Made by a program: the position numbers and the translations under genes
Shown: piece after piece, positions 17,188 to 25,679 of the stretch
Layout of the letters: every line of letters begins with the position of its first letter
Numbering within the stretch: the first letter of the stretch is position 1
The notes under the pieces: model-generated
Databases searched by the model: none
Seen by the model: the letters and a program-made list of their open reading frames with translations, nothing else
What the model was told of the DNA's origin: nothing
Assembly: GCA_038728085.1 (NCBI GenBank)
Contig: JAVYUU010000004.1
Span: 84,674-148,673, forward strand
DNA length: 64,000 nt
DNA from: Candidatus Bathyarchaeia archaeon
GTDB taxonomy: Archaea; Thermoproteota; Bathyarchaeia; Bathyarchaeales; Bathycorpusculaceae
Reading direction: 5' to 3'

Positions 17188-17295
17188 ATGTTAAAGTGGC
17201 CTTTACATTCAGAGGAAATCAAAAGCCTAATAGCGGAAGGCTTTGAATATGTATGTGAAAAAGATGGCTTACTATACTTCAGGAAGCGCAAATGA
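17188..17295 (+). CDS. small protein of 35 residues upstream of tRNA-Ser
   Basis: A short open frame starts at ATG 17188, preceded by GGAGAG five bases earlier, and ends at TGA 17293-17295. The product (MLKWPLHSEEIKSLIAEGF onward) has an amphipathic helix and a basic tail and looks like a real small protein. An in-frame ATG at 17176 is an alternative start without a site ahead of it. It is the only protein-like content in the 17016-17328 gap; the rest is AT-rich sequence. Function is unknown. Confidence 0.5.
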   Translation: MLKWPLHSEEIKSLIAEGFEYVCEKDGLLYFRKRK

Positions 17296-17328
17296 AAGTT
17301 TAAAAATGTGCTGGATTAGGAAAAATGT

Positions 17329-17417
17329 GCGGGGTTGCCCTAGCCTGGTAGGGGGCAGGCCTGCTAAGCCTGTGGCCGATTTCGGCCGCGCGGGTTCAAA
17401 TCCCGCACCCCGCGCCA
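17329..17417 (+). tRNA. tRNA-Ser (GCT)
   Basis: The cloverleaf is complete: acceptor stem GCGGGGT/ACCCCGC, anticodon stem CAGGC/GCCTG around the loop CTGCTAA (anticodon GCT), a long variable arm (GGCCG/CGGCC) typical of serine tRNAs, and the T-arm GCGGG-TTCAAAT-CCCGC. The 3' CCA is encoded at 17415-17417. No intron is seen. A TATA-like TTTAAAAAT lies about 25 bases upstream. Confidence 0.96.
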
Positions 17418-17471
17418 CCGAGAAAACTTAATTAGCTCTAATGATTTCTTTTCTTTTGGTGTTTACAACCA

Positions 17472-17549
17472 GCCCTGGTAGTATAGCCCGGTCTAGTATA
17501 GGCGGCTGTCGCCCGCCCGACCCGGGTTCAAATCCCGGCCAGGGCGCCA
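17472..17549 (+). tRNA. tRNA-Asp (GTC)
   Basis: The acceptor stem GCCCTGG pairs with CCAGGGC, and the anticodon stem GGCGG/CCGCC holds the loop CTGTCGC (anticodon GTC). The T-arm reads CCGGG-TTCAAAT-CCCGG, and CCA is encoded at 17547-17549. No intron is seen. Confidence 0.96.
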
Positions 17550-17613
17550 CACTTTTCATTTTTAGAGTGATTTTGAAAAAAGATATGAGTGTGAAATGTT
17601 TTCATAGTTTTTG

Positions 17614-19002
17614 ATGGCTTTGAGCTTTTCATATAGGCGTAAGGACAATGCTTCGCCTAATGTTTGGTTATTTGAGGTTCTGAAGGATTCTGGTTTGGCT
17701 GCCGACATATATTATGATGAAAGTCAGGTTGTTGTGAAGGCTTCTCGGAGTGGTTTATGTGTTGCATGTAAGGGTTCGCGTTTTCTATGTGGTAAGACGC
17801 GTTGTCCAATTATTGTTAGGGCAAACTATTTTCTGAAGAGTGTTCCGTTAATGCAAAGTGAAGATATTGCCGGGGCTTCTCCGCCAAGCGTTTTCGTAGG
17901 CAGGATTGGCTACCCGTATGTTTATGCTGGGCCTCTTGTTCCACCAATTCAGGAGGATACGAGCCTTTATGATTTGCCGGAATTCTGGTTTGGAAAGTCT
18001 ATAGATGAAATTGTCGGTTTTCGCTCCATGCTTATTCGTGGAAAGCATCGCGTTCACGTGCAAAAATTTGAAGAAGCTGGAAAAATCATTGAAAAAACGC
18101 GGGAACTCGCACTGGCCGTCAAACCCGTTGATGTAGAGCTTCTCTTGAAGAAAAAGCCTAGAGGCTTCATAGTTTTGGATGATGAGGTTCAGCCCTTTGG
18201 TCCTTCCGCACCCATCCGCGACCTGCGGGTTGGAAACACCCGCTGGGACCATCAAATTGAAAAAGCCTACTACGACACTGATTTGAAGGCTGCCGAAGCC
18301 GTCTTAGAACTATACCAGAAGGGTGTGTTGGTCACCAAGATTCAGCGAGCCTTCAGCGTTGGCGCCTTTGGCCTGGAGCGGAACCGTCGCCTTGTGCCCA
18401 CCCGTTGGAGCATAACCGCCGTGGACAGCATAATCTCGAAGGCGTTAATGGATAAGGTGAAAACTTTTCCAGAGATAAGCGAATATCGCGTTTATGAGTC
18501 CCGCTATTTGGATAACATCTTCGAGGTTTTGATGATTCCGAGCAAATGGAGTTATGAATCCATAGAAGCCTGGTATCCCGGCACTGTCTGGAACCCGCAT
18601 GGACGAAATATTGTGATGTATTCGGATTGGGAGGGCTATGAGGGACGAACAACTTATGCGGAGATAGGCGGCTGCTATTACGCGGCGCGGTTAGCCGTCT
18701 GCGAACAACTTGTCAAAGAACAGCGTCAAGCCACCGTCATAGTGCTTCGGGAGGCGCATCCGGGCTACATAATGCCAATCGGCGTCTGGCAGGTTCGTGA
18801 AAACGTTAGAAATGCTATGCGCCAGAAACCCTACACCTTCAGAACACTGGAGGAAGCCCTGCAGTTCATTGCGGGACGTTTCCAGATTCCAATCCAGCGG
18901 TGGATTATGCGTAGCGTTCTCTTGAAGAACGCTTTATTCCAGAAAAGGATAACGGATTACCTAGAGAAGATTGAGGGGCGCTTCAGAAGTGTCGAGGGTT
19001 AG
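17614..19002 (+). CDS. nreA: DNA repair protein NreA
   Basis: This protein of about 462 residues matches archaeal NreA (DUF650/DUF651), which takes part in repair of DNA damage together with PCNA. An N-terminal zinc-finger-like motif is visible (CVACKGSRFLCGKTRCP). The central and C-terminal domains contain the conserved RWDHQIEKAYYD-like and NPHGRNIVMYSDWEGYEGR stretches. The tail has a PCNA-interacting box (QKRITDYL), as described for NreA. A TTG precedes the ATG; I use the ATG at 17614. The 3' end overlaps the next gene by 14 bases. Confidence 0.92.
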   Translation: MALSFSYRRKDNASPNVWLFEVLKDSGLAADIYYDESQVVVKASRSGLCVACKGSRFLCGKTRCPIIVRANYFLKSVPLMQSEDIAGASPPSVFVGRIGYPYVYAGPLVPPIQEDTSLYDLPEFWFGKSIDEIVGFRSMLIRGKHRVHVQKFEEAGKIIEKTRELALAVKPVDVELLLKKKPRGFIVLDDEVQPFGPSAPIRDLRVGNTRWDHQIEKAYYDTDLKAAEAVLELYQKGVLVTKIQRAFSVGAFGLERNRRLVPTRWSITAVDSIISKALMDKVKTFPEISEYRVYESRYLDNIFEVLMIPSKWSYESIEAWYPGTVWNPHGRNIVMYSDWEGYEGRTTYAEIGGCYYAARLAVCEQLVKEQRQATVIVLREAHPGYIMPIGVWQVRENVRNAMRQKPYTFRTLEEALQFIAGRFQIPIQRWIMRSVLLKNALFQKRITDYLEKIEGRFRSVEG

Positions 19003-19591
19003 AAGGTTTCTGTCGACGCTTTATCACGTCTTTTTCAATTTTGTGCTCTACTCGTTTAGGAACATAAATCAGAAGATAATGTCGAAGTTTCCCGTTTGGC
19101 GTATGAGGGAGGAAACCACGGAGCATGTGCAATCCTGCATCAAGATTTTCAAGTGGCTAATTTTGCCCGCAAGCGTCCTCTACATGCTTTTGATGTTCTT
19201 CCTCTTCAACGTGAATGTTTTAGGCTCTGTGCTCTGGGGTTTAGCCGTCTTCTTCTACAGCAATTTTCTGCCAGACTTATCCTCCATTTATAGAGGAAAA
19301 ACCAGCGATGGCGGTGCTGTTCTTCCATGGTATAAACGTTACGCCATACTGCTTTTTGCTCCACTGCTTGTTTGGATTCTGTTTTCCGGAATACGCCTAA
19401 ACTGGAGAACCACTGAAACGTTCCACAACTTTAAATCCCTAATAGTATATGGCGTTTTCCTTTTTGCTGTTGGATTTTTCGCCTTTGCGAAGTTTCCAAT
19501 TCAAACGGGGAACATTATTGAAATCCTTGTTTTCCCACTTTATGGCCTGGCGGGATACTTAACCCACCTTAAAGTAGATAAAACATGGTAA
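18989..19591 (+). CDS. polytopic membrane protein, unknown
   Basis: This protein of about 200 residues has four or five hydrophobic segments (around 40-62, 66-86, 105-125, 138-158 and near 165-185 of the mature frame). A loop contains FLPDLSSIYRGK, reminiscent of membrane-bound metal-dependent hydrolase-like proteins, but the metal ligands of that family are not evident. The GTG start at 18989 overlaps the nreA stop by 14 bases, suggesting coupling. Function is unknown. Confidence 0.65.
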   Translation: MSRVRRFLSTLYHVFFNFVLYSFRNINQKIMSKFPVWRMREETTEHVQSCIKIFKWLILPASVLYMLLMFFLFNVNVLGSVLWGLAVFFYSNFLPDLSSIYRGKTSDGGAVLPWYKRYAILLFAPLLVWILFSGIRLNWRTTETFHNFKSLIVYGVFLFAVGFFAFAKFPIQTGNIIEILVFPLYGLAGYLTHLKVDKTW

Positions 19592-19671
19592 ATATGCCTT
19601 AGTTGCTGTTTTGGTTTCTGAACAAAAGCTTTTAAGCACCGTGCTGCCAAACTGATTGAAAGGTTCAAGTC

Positions 19672-20895
19672 ATGGACCCAATTACACTTGCGTTGATATT
19701 GGCTGGCTCAATAATTGTTGTTGGCTTTTTGGGCAACTACCTTTTTGAGCGGACTGGTTTTCCGGACATGATTTTACTAGTGGTTCTTGGAATCATCATT
19801 GGCCCTTTATCTGGCTTAGTGAATGCGGGAGTCATTATGCCTCTAACCCCCTATTTTGCAGCTTTAGCCCTCGTCTTCATATTGTTCGACGGCGGCATGG
19901 CTATGAATATTTACCGGGTTTTCGCCGAAAGCCCGAGGGCTGCAGTTTTGGCCTTTGTTGGCTTTGGGTTAAACGTTGCCCTCATAACCTTGTTTATGCA
20001 TTACATTGTCCTTTCAGACTTGCCCATCCTCTATTCCATGCTCTTTGGAACCATTTTGGGTGGAAGCAGCAGTGCCATTGTGATTTCGCTTTCTTCAAGG
20101 ATTGGAGTTAGCGAGAAATGCTCAACGATCTTAAGCCTAGAGTCAGTTCTTACCGATATTCTCTGCATAGTTTTCTCGCTGGTGATTATAGAGATAATCC
20201 TCAAGGGCTCCGTTAACCCCGTCATGATTGGACAGGCAATAGCCAGCCGCTTCTCCACCGGTATAGTACTCGGCCTCATTTTTGGGCTTGTTTGGCTTAG
20301 CATATTAAAAAGAGTTGTGAAGTCGCCCTACTCCTACATGTTGACTTTGGCTGTTGTGCTTTTAGCCTACGCCTTTTCGGAGGTTCTCGGCGGGAGCGGC
20401 TCGCTTTGCTCTCTTCTTTTCGGCATAGTGCTGGGCAACGAAAAGGAAATCTATCGCATACTTAGGATGGAAAGGCCTTCTACAACCGTGGTGGACGCTG
20501 GCTTGAAAAGGTTTGAGTCTGAAATCGCCTTCCTCCTAAGAACTTTTTTCCTCGTGTATATCGGCATAATAGTTTCAATAGGCGACGTCAAAACAATCTT
20601 GGTTGGCGTGATCCTCTCGTTGATACTGCTGCTATCAAGGGTTGCAGCTGTAAGAGTCGCCACAGCTCGCTGCAGCGAACTCGCCGAAGAACGCCCAGTA
20701 ATGAGTGTGTTGCTCACTCGCGGGCTGGCAGCAGCGGTGCTTGCAACCCTGCCAATGCAGTATGCCGCCCAAAATCCGGTTTTCAGTCAAATTGCACATC
20801 TTTTCGTTAACATCACGGCTATGGTTATTTTGGCAACAGCCATAATAGCCTCTGTTAGCATTCCGCTGCTGAGGCGAAAGGTTCAGAGGGTTTAA
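19672..20895 (+). CDS. cation:proton antiporter (CPA family)
   Basis: The 407-residue protein has about twelve transmembrane segments and the monovalent cation:proton antiporter fold. Typical parts are ERTGFPDMILLVVLGIIIGP near the start, the FDGG segment (LVFILFDGGM) and the LESVLTDI region in the middle that carries the ion-site aspartate. It probably exchanges Na+ or K+ for H+ at the cytoplasmic membrane. No separate regulatory TrkA domain is fused. The ATG at 19672 follows GAAAGG at a suitable distance. Confidence 0.87.
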   Translation: MDPITLALILAGSIIVVGFLGNYLFERTGFPDMILLVVLGIIIGPLSGLVNAGVIMPLTPYFAALALVFILFDGGMAMNIYRVFAESPRAAVLAFVGFGLNVALITLFMHYIVLSDLPILYSMLFGTILGGSSSAIVISLSSRIGVSEKCSTILSLESVLTDILCIVFSLVIIEIILKGSVNPVMIGQAIASRFSTGIVLGLIFGLVWLSILKRVVKSPYSYMLTLAVVLLAYAFSEVLGGSGSLCSLLFGIVLGNEKEIYRILRMERPSTTVVDAGLKRFESEIAFLLRTFFLVYIGIIVSIGDVKTILVGVILSLILLLSRVAAVRVATARCSELAEERPVMSVLLTRGLAAAVLATLPMQYAAQNPVFSQIAHLFVNITAMVILATAIIASVSIPLLRRKVQRV

Positions 20896-20944
20896 CAAGA
20901 ATTTTAATAAATTCGTTAAGAGATAATTTTACAATGGTGAATAT

Positions 20945-22567
20945 TTGTCCAACAAGGTTGATAGGCTGAAGCTGCCTTTCACGGTTCTGGCTGAAAACCG
21001 CAAGGAACCTTTCACGGAGAAAATGGAGAAAGCCGCAATACATTGTTTCGCTGAGCTTGAGAGGGCGAAGGGCGGCTTAATCCTAAAAAAGCCTGAAGAG
21101 AAAACTGTTTTCCTAGCCGAGTTCCATTATCCCTTTTGGGTTGCGCCTTGGGACGGGTTGAACTTAGTTTTTGATGGACTTAGGCAAGTGTCCCATACCA
21201 TCACATACAAGAGTATTCCAAGCACCAGAGAGTTTTTCGAAAATGCCTCCAGAAGCTCCAAGTCCATTGAGGCTTACATGGCTTTCCTATCTGACCACGT
21301 GAACTTTTTCCAAGCACCCGTCGAAGAGAAAACACTAACCCTAGACGCTTTGGCGGCAGACCCAGCTTTTCTAGGTGAATTTGCCCAGTGCTTAGCGGAT
21401 GCAAAACCCCTAGAAGCCAAAGAAGCCGAAGGAGCTTTTATATCACCTCACGTGGACGAGTTGGCAGTTTTGTCCGCTGCAGAAGAGCTTGAAAGGCTTA
21501 AGGCAGACTTTAAAGCGGAAGTTGCAACCCTCAATAGTTGCATAAAACTCTTGAACAAGACAACGAGGGGTTTTGTCAAGGATATCCGTGGGAAGATAAA
21601 AGCCGTCATGGAGGAGTTTGAGGCGGAAATCCGAAAGCAGGAGGAGGCTGTAGCCCAGAAAATCAGCCGTCTAAACGAAGACTACGAGGAGCAGCGGGTG
21701 AAGCTAATGAAAGACTTTGAAAAACAGCTGATGCCGCTGCAGAAGGAAAAACTCAAACTGGAAAAACTGCGAGATCAAACCGTCAGGAAAATAGAGCAAT
21801 ACAATTTAGAGGCGAAGTCATGCGCAGCTAGTGGTAATTCCGCAGGCGAGAAGCGGTGGAAGGAGAAAGCCAACGAAGTCAAAAAAGAACTTTCGGAGAT
21901 AGAGCGTAAAATTGAGGAAGCAGAAGATCGAATCAAAGAGCTGGAGGAAAACTGTGAAGCCGAAACTTTTAGGCTTAGGTCTGAATGGGAAACCCGAATA
22001 AAGGAGGCTAGAAAAAGCCTCCTTGAGCTTGAGGCTTCAAGGGATGCAAAAATCCAAATTTACCAAGATGAGATGGCGCGACTAGAAAGTCTAACATCGA
22101 AAATAATTCAGCAAGTAAATAGTTTTGTGAAAATGCGGGAGGCAGATCTAGCCGGATTCAACAACCTTGGGGTTCCGCAAAAATGCAAGACCTTAAGCCT
22201 CGTATATGTGCCGTTTTACATGGCCTGCTTTGAAGCCGAACTCAAGAAGCGCTATGTGGTTTTTCCGCCTTCAGCCGTTAACAGCATAGGCTTCACAGCG
22301 AAGCTTAAGGGCGTCCTCGGCAAGGCGAAGGTTAAGCACCTTTTAGTCCCAAGGTTTAGAGCGGTAAGTTCGCTTCTCGAAGAACTTCCGGCGTTGATGG
22401 AGAAGGATGCAGCCTTTGCCAGGGAAATCCACGAAGCCGGAGAAAAGGCGAACCTATTGAAAAGCGAGGCTATGCGGAAGGCTGTTGGTGAGGGTTTAAA
22501 GAAGCTTAGGGATGAGGGCTGGCTTTCCGATAAGGAGTTTGAAGCTTTCAACCAAAAGCTTTCCTAA
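20945..22567 (+). CDS. large coiled-coil protein, unknown function
   Basis: The protein has 540 residues. A globular N-terminal domain (about 1-150) includes FLAEFHYPFWVAPWDGLN. A long charged coiled coil (about 175-420) follows with repeating E/K/L heptads, and a C-terminal globular part (about 430-540) includes LSLVYVPFYMACFEAEL and ends in a helical SHOCT-like segment (LSDKEFEAFNQKL). There is no membrane segment or nucleotide-binding motif. I do not recognise a characterised family. The TTG start follows GGTGA. It lies downstream of the antiporter but may be a separate unit. Confidence 0.75.
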   Translation: MSNKVDRLKLPFTVLAENRKEPFTEKMEKAAIHCFAELERAKGGLILKKPEEKTVFLAEFHYPFWVAPWDGLNLVFDGLRQVSHTITYKSIPSTREFFENASRSSKSIEAYMAFLSDHVNFFQAPVEEKTLTLDALAADPAFLGEFAQCLADAKPLEAKEAEGAFISPHVDELAVLSAAEELERLKADFKAEVATLNSCIKLLNKTTRGFVKDIRGKIKAVMEEFEAEIRKQEEAVAQKISRLNEDYEEQRVKLMKDFEKQLMPLQKEKLKLEKLRDQTVRKIEQYNLEAKSCAASGNSAGEKRWKEKANEVKKELSEIERKIEEAEDRIKELEENCEAETFRLRSEWETRIKEARKSLLELEASRDAKIQIYQDEMARLESLTSKIIQQVNSFVKMREADLAGFNNLGVPQKCKTLSLVYVPFYMACFEAELKKRYVVFPPSAVNSIGFTAKLKGVLGKAKVKHLLVPRFRAVSSLLEELPALMEKDAAFAREIHEAGEKANLLKSEAMRKAVGEGLKKLRDEGWLSDKEFEAFNQKLS

Positions 22568-22572
22568 TCGCC

Positions 22573-23103
22573 CTATTTCTCTGATTCCTGGAACCTTTTA
22601 ATGGCGTATTCCACGATTTTCATGGCTTCTTTTGCATTCTTCCATTCCCTAAATTTGACCCACTTGTGGGGTTCCAGGCGCTTGTAGGTTTCAAAAAATT
22701 CCTGGATTTCCCTCAGCTTGTGGGGATGCACGTCGCTTATATCCTTGTAGCCGTCAAACCTCGCGTCGTTCACAAGCACTGACAATATTTTTGGGTCTAT
22801 GCCCTTCTCGTCCTCGATTATTAATGCGCCTATAACCCTAACCTTCACGAGGCAGCCGACTTCGAGGGGTTCATAGCTGAGCGCCATGATATCCAATGGA
22901 TCTTCGTCGTCAAACCATGTCTGCGGAACAAAACCATACTCGACTGGAAAAACCACCGAAGATGGTATTATGCGGTCTAGGACGAAGGCTTCCCATTTAA
23001 TATTGTATTCGTATTTGTCTCTTGAGCCGCTTACAACCTCTACAACCATGTTTAGGATTTCGGGAGGCTTCTCACCGCATGGTATGTCCTTCCACAGATT
23101 CAT
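22573..23103 (-). CDS. ppa: inorganic pyrophosphatase (family I)
   Basis: This soluble family I pyrophosphatase of about 176 residues hydrolyses PPi to two phosphates and drives biosynthetic reactions. The signature aspartates lie in DDEDPLDIMAL, and the substrate-site motifs EVVSGSRDKYEY, FPVEYGFVP and HKWVKFREWKN are present. An ATG at 23127 exists, but a TATA-like box at 23137-23146 predicts transcription from about 23115, and the usual protein begins MNLWKDIPCG. I therefore use ATG 23103. It is convergent with the coiled-coil gene and divergent from the DUF1614 gene. Confidence 0.94.
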   Translation of the reverse strand: MNLWKDIPCGEKPPEILNMVVEVVSGSRDKYEYNIKWEAFVLDRIIPSSVVFPVEYGFVPQTWFDDEDPLDIMALSYEPLEVGCLVKVRVIGALIIEDEKGIDPKILSVLVNDARFDGYKDISDVHPHKLREIQEFFETYKRLEPHKWVKFREWKNAKEAMKIVEYAIKRFQESEK

Positions 23104-23136
23104 ACGAGACGCCCTAAGCCAAACCATTCACCATTC

Positions 23137-23146
23137 TATTTAATTT
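23137..23146 (-). promoter_or_regulatory. candidate TATA box of the pyrophosphatase gene
   Basis: The minus-strand sequence AAATTAAATA lies about 26 bases upstream of 23115, giving a leader of about 12 bases before ATG 23103. It argues against the upstream ATG at 23127. Confidence 0.4.
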
Positions 23147-23175
23147 TTCCGTTCACCCTTAAAATTTGGCAAGAC

Positions 23176-23184
23176 TTTTATAAG
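23176..23184 (+). promoter_or_regulatory. candidate TATA box of the DUF1614 gene
   Basis: TTTTATAAG is a good archaeal TATA-like element. It predicts a start near 23206, about 20 bases ahead of the TTG at 23228. Confidence 0.4.
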
Positions 23185-23227
23185 CAACCGCGCCTACAAG
23201 GCAGCGTCGGTCTTGTGGTGTTGACGT

Positions 23228-23917
23228 TTGAGCAGAAGAACCATATATTGCCCCCATAGCTACACAATCTTTGCAATCCTCTTTTTGATCCTCATTATTA
23301 TTGTAAGCTTGCTCTTTGTGGGTGTGGTAGGGCTTGCCTTCAGAAGAGTTGGCTTTAACTCTCAATTAACAGCGCTTATTCTTGTGGCAACTTTTGTGGG
23401 AAGTTACATTAACATTCCATTGTTCAGGCTTAAGGCTTTGATTCCAATAGTTAGGGAGGAGTACATAAGCTTCTTCGGCATAGTTTTTAGGGTTCCCCAG
23501 CTCGACCTCGAAGAGTTTACAACCATTGTCGCCATAAACGTCGGCGGCGCCCTAATTCCAACAGCAACATCCCTATACCTTCTTTTTAAATTGCCGTTGG
23601 TTTTGCCCTATGCCATGATTGGAATTTTCATTGTGGCGGCAATCACACACCTTGTTGCAAAACCCGTGAAAGGTTTAGGAATAGTTACGCCCGCCTTTAT
23701 TCCGCCCTTAACAGCAGCCTTTGTGGCTTATCTTTTGCCCTCAGGTGCACCAGCAGTCATAGCTTATACTTCTGGGGTGCTTGGCACATTGATAGGTGCA
23801 GACTTAACCAACCTTCATGCCATTCCTAGGCTTGGAGCTAGAATAGCAAGCATAGGTGGGGCCGGAACCTTCGACGGCGTTTTCCTAAGCGGAATAATAG
23901 CCGCCCTTCTCGTCTAG
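23228..23917 (+). CDS. DUF1614 family membrane protein
   Basis: The 229-residue protein matches DUF1614/COG4089, a family of membrane proteins common in archaea and of unknown function. Six or seven hydrophobic segments are visible. Conserved loops include INIPLFRLK, VAINVGGALIPT and the C-terminal GADLTNL, ASIGGAGTFDGVFLSGI. The start codon is TTG. It is tail-to-tail with the UPF0282 gene, four bases apart. Confidence 0.85.
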   Translation: MSRRTIYCPHSYTIFAILFLILIIIVSLLFVGVVGLAFRRVGFNSQLTALILVATFVGSYINIPLFRLKALIPIVREEYISFFGIVFRVPQLDLEEFTTIVAINVGGALIPTATSLYLLFKLPLVLPYAMIGIFIVAAITHLVAKPVKGLGIVTPAFIPPLTAAFVAYLLPSGAPAVIAYTSGVLGTLIGADLTNLHAIPRLGARIASIGGAGTFDGVFLSGIIAALLV

Positions 23918-23921
23918 ACGG

Positions 23922-24833
23922 CTATTCCTCCCTTAAAGGTCGCCTTTTAACTTCGAACTTTTCCACGCCATATTTTGCGTAAAGCTCCTTCCTCAAGGCT
24001 TCCAGCATCTCGATTTTTCTCCCAGCGAACTCCGCCGCCGTAACAACTTTCACACCATGCCTTTGAGCTTCCTCATAGACAGGCTTTACCCGCATTTTAT
24101 AGTTTAAGTCGCGTAGGAAATGATGATCCAAAACCAGCGTGTGCAATCCTCCCTCTTTGATGGCTCTGATTAGGTTGGCGTTAGATGCTTCCAGGCTTTG
24201 GAAGGAGTAGCGGTATCCAAGCATGTATGTCATTGGCCCATCCACGAAGAGCACGTTGGGCTTTTGCTCCAAGATAAAAGCGATCTGGTCTCCAAGTGAG
24301 GGGCCCTCCACGTCGGATGTGTGAAGAAATTTTTCGCCGCCACATGTTATACAGGTTTCCGTTACATAGCCAAGTTTTGGGTTTGTGCCGTGGCAAACCG
24401 CCCTCGAAAAGGTTATGGTGGTTTCGCCAAGCTGAAAGCTTTTTCCGTCTGCAATCTCCAGCTTGCTTGGTAAGCCTTTTATGGCTTCGAGAAAATAGGC
24501 GGCGCGACCTTTCTGGCTCAAGTTAATGTTCTGAGTTGGATGTTTGATAAAGACCGTTTTGCCACGGTAAAGCTCCGGATAGTCTGGGTCGTGGTGGTCG
24601 TAGTGGTAATGTGTAACGACAAGCACGTCGGATTCTTCAGCATACTGTTTTATAACCTCCCATGTTTCGTCAAGTCTCTGCCACTCAAGGGGGTGTGGCT
24701 CCAAACCATAACGCAACGGCGCCAAAGAAACACCGGGATCTATTAGAATTTTCAAGTTGTCTGTTTCTACAAAAGTCGCCATGGAACGCACGCCAAAACT
24801 ATCAAAACCTAATGGGACGATTCTCTTAATCAT
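23922..24833 (-). CDS. UPF0282 metallo-beta-lactamase-fold hydrolase
   Basis: The 303-residue protein belongs to UPF0282 (COG2248), an archaeal metallo-beta-lactamase-fold family. Its metal-binding signature is THYHYDHHD near residue 75, with later ligands in CHGTNPKLGY, HTSDVEGP and the C-terminal LDHHFLRD. The substrate is unknown; related folds include nucleases and other hydrolases. The ATG overlaps the nucS stop by four bases (ATGA), so the two genes are translationally coupled. Confidence 0.88.
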   Translation of the reverse strand: MIKRIVPLGFDSFGVRSMATFVETDNLKILIDPGVSLAPLRYGLEPHPLEWQRLDETWEVIKQYAEESDVLVVTHYHYDHHDPDYPELYRGKTVFIKHPTQNINLSQKGRAAYFLEAIKGLPSKLEIADGKSFQLGETTITFSRAVCHGTNPKLGYVTETCITCGGEKFLHTSDVEGPSLGDQIAFILEQKPNVLFVDGPMTYMLGYRYSFQSLEASNANLIRAIKEGGLHTLVLDHHFLRDLNYKMRVKPVYEEAQRHGVKVVTAAEFAGRKIEMLEALRKELYAKYGVEKFEVKRRPLREE

Positions 24834-25639
24834 GACGGGTTTTCCTCCCTAAAATAGGCTTCAAGCCCCCTTGTTTCCGCCCTCTTCAGGATTTCGGCAC
24901 ACTTTTTCGGGTTTAAAGCCTTGAATTCGAGCCCCAATGTTTCCAGCAGCCTCTGCGTGTCTTTAGCTATGTTTGGCGCCACGAGGATCCCGCGCACTTC
25001 ACGGTTTGTGCGGGTTTTAACAGCCCAAATGTATTTGGCAAGCTGCAAGACTGCCTCTTTCCCGGCTGTTCTGCGTTTAATCTCCACAACCACGAGCCGC
25101 CCATTTTTGTCTATGCCGTAAACGTCCACGAAGCCCGGCTCCACCTTCTTCTCGAAGCTTATGGGCTTAAAGTCCTCTTCTAAAAGCGAGGGCTCAGCGA
25201 GGATGGCTTTCTGCATGTCCTCTTCGCTGGCGTATAGGGCGAATTCACCTGTATCCCTTAGGTTCAGGGCTGAAGCCATGTAGACTTTGTCAAAGAAGAC
25301 TTGAACAGTTTCAGGAGGCTTCTGCCTAACAGCGTGAATCTCCAAGACCTTGTTGCTTGTCTTTGTGTGGAATATGCAGCCGGGCGGTTGCCAGTTGACG
25401 GGCTCATAGCCTACGGAACGGTGGACAAGAAGCGACCCATCCTCCTTTATGATGAGGACGCGTTCGCCCGGCTCAAGTTTTGAGGAGGCTCTCCCATGGT
25501 AGTGAACCCAGCAGTTCCCAATTACAAGCAGCATTTTGCGTTGGGATAGGGCTTCCCTAACAATCTTCTCTGCTTCTTCAATGTTTGGGTTAACTGAAAC
25601 CACTAGGGGCTTGGAGTTTGACAATTCCACGTCAAACAA
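24830..25639 (-). CDS. nucS: endonuclease NucS (EndoMS)
   Basis: The 269-residue protein is NucS/EndoMS, a nuclease that cuts branched DNA and, in several archaea and actinobacteria, DNA at mismatches. The N-terminal half is a DNA-binding beta-barrel domain. The C-terminal RecB-like nuclease domain holds the catalytic residues in EPGFVDVYGID, VVVEIKRR and the helix QLAKYIWAVK. It overlaps the UPF0282 gene by four bases. I see no PCNA-interacting box at its C-terminus. Confidence 0.94.
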   Translation of the reverse strand: MFDVELSNSKPLVVSVNPNIEEAEKIVREALSQRKMLLVIGNCWVHYHGRASSKLEPGERVLIIKEDGSLLVHRSVGYEPVNWQPPGCIFHTKTSNKVLEIHAVRQKPPETVQVFFDKVYMASALNLRDTGEFALYASEEDMQKAILAEPSLLEEDFKPISFEKKVEPGFVDVYGIDKNGRLVVVEIKRRTAGKEAVLQLAKYIWAVKTRTNREVRGILVAPNIAKDTQRLLETLGLEFKALNPKKCAEILKRAETRGLEAYFREENPS

Positions 25640-25679
25640 TTTTAGAGGCTTTTGCTAGATAAGAGTTCTGAAGATCCGC

